From an uncultured Clostridium sp. (lineage in GTDB: Bacteria > Bacillota > Clostridia > TANB77 > CAG-508), in NCBI GenBank assembly GCA_900552555.1, contig URZW01000005.1, forward strand, positions 1 through 64,000: a DNA stretch of 64,000 nucleotides, in the 5' to 3' direction. The notes under the pieces were generated by a model, which saw only the letters and a list, made by a program, of their open reading frames with translations, searched no databases and had not been told where the DNA came from. The position numbers and the translations under genes are program-made. Shown here piece by piece: positions 63,656 through 64,000 of this stretch; the first letter of the stretch is position 1; each line of letters opens with the position of its first letter.

Positions 63656-63799
63656 TTAATAGAATTCTTTTGGCTTGTATCATAAAAATGTTAAATTTTA
63701 CACTAAATACAATAAATATTTATTTTTGTGATATAATACTTCTAAGATTACTTTACATAGATTTTATAAAAATTACAATTTTATTTGAGGTGGAAGAAA

Positions 63800-64000
63800 A
63801 TGAATAAATTATTAAGTATAAATTACAATTTTTTTAAAGTAGAACCACAGAAATTAATAGAAATAATAAATAAAAATAACAATAAAAATCAAATACAAGG
63901 TTTTGAAGTTTCTGTATCAAACAAAGAAGAACAAAAATATTTGTTAGAATTTGCACAAAAAGCAAAAGAAAATAATTATATATTAAACCTGCATTCACCA
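63800..64000 (+). CDS. Start of a gene, probably TIM-barrel sugar-phosphate isomerase-like (partial)
   Basis: First 67 residues, cut by the window end: MNKLLSINYNFFKVEPQ, then GFEVSVSNKEEQKYLLEFA and NNYILNLHSP. The pattern of a strand ending in GFEVS, a helix, and a strand ending LNLHSP recalls AP-endonuclease-2-type TIM barrels (xylose isomerase-like). Too short to be sure. GAGGTGG lies 7 bases upstream and TATAAT at 63732-63737. Confidence 0.5.
   Translation, partial: MNKLLSINYNFFKVEPQKLIEIINKNNNKNQIQGFEVSVSNKEEQKYLLEFAQKAKENNYILNLHSP

Noticed and set aside
62490..63660. Target-site duplication of the IS481-like element
   Set aside because: Tested several possible ends; the immediate flanks (GTTGA or TGTATA versus TTAATA or ACATTA) do not match convincingly.

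Overview
The window is chromosomal DNA of an endospore-forming, anaerobic member of the Clostridia (Bacillota). The evidence is the intact early sporulation set (spoIIAA-spoIIAB-sigF, spoIID, spoIIQ, gerW/ytfJ, ylbJ), the class III anaerobic ribonucleotide reductase pair nrdD/nrdG, the CtsR-McsA-McsB-ClpC heat-shock operon, and very A+T-rich, AGA/AAA-biased coding. An uncultured gut-type lineage is my inference. No rRNA, CRISPR array or prophage is visible. There is one tRNA (Leu, CAA).

Layout. 0-3.3 kb: a DUF1385-family membrane protein, a small unknown, YlbJ and a RelBE-type toxin-antitoxin pair. 3.4-8.8 kb: ctsR-mcsA-mcsB-clpC behind a promoter bracketed by two CtsR boxes. 9.3-11.8 kb: an XRE regulator divergent from a large prepilin-like surface protein. 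The same two-gene arrangement recurs at 41.4-43.7 kb. 12-18.5 kb: lower glycolysis (pgk-tpiA-gpmI), an orphan YezG-type immunity protein, and the NifU-like/GGGtGRT pair with a MazG-like gene between. 18.5-25.9 kb: a small unknown gene, a YgjP-like metallopeptidase, metK, a frame-shifted PBECR-type nuclease, a structured RNA, a MacB-like ABC exporter, a ZIP transporter and a sortase. 26-32 kb: recJ (two frame breaks), rel, an MBL hydrolase and hisS. 32-38 kb: a Crp/Fnr regulator, an unknown, nrdD and nrdG. 38-43.7 kb: a fused MurT-GatD, a palindromic MITE, and the second surface-protein cassette. 44-51 kb: metG, a polysaccharide deacetylase, a conserved unknown, tRNA-Leu and a secreted protein. 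51-57.2 kb: a PemK-like protein, an oligopeptide-type binding protein, recA, a coiled-coil protein, recX, scpA and a NUDIX hydrolase. 57.2-62.2 kb: the sporulation block. 62.2-64 kb: an IS481-like insertion sequence and the start of a further gene.

How the parts fit. Many genes stand in short co-directional operons. Palindromic repeats of the GGGACGGTTCTT type sit in several gene junctions. The sporulation block carries recognisable Spo0A boxes before spoIIAA and a sigma-F type promoter before spoIIQ.

The most noteworthy signals are: (1) a compact RNA at 21.45-21.58 kb with a closing stem, three hairpins, two loops that pair perfectly with each other, and a terminator directly before the ABC exporter gene, which looks like an unassigned riboswitch or regulatory RNA; (2) recJ broken twice by the same event, a single extra C before GGAATA, which each time places an in-frame CGG codon, a codon I did not find in frame in any conserved housekeeping gene of the window; (3) duplicated prepilin-anchored surface proteins whose C-terminal lectin-like segments diverge sharply between conserved flanks, as in diversity-generating-retroelement targets; (4) the MurT-GatD fusion; (5) a 235-bp perfect-tip palindromic MITE with target-site duplication.
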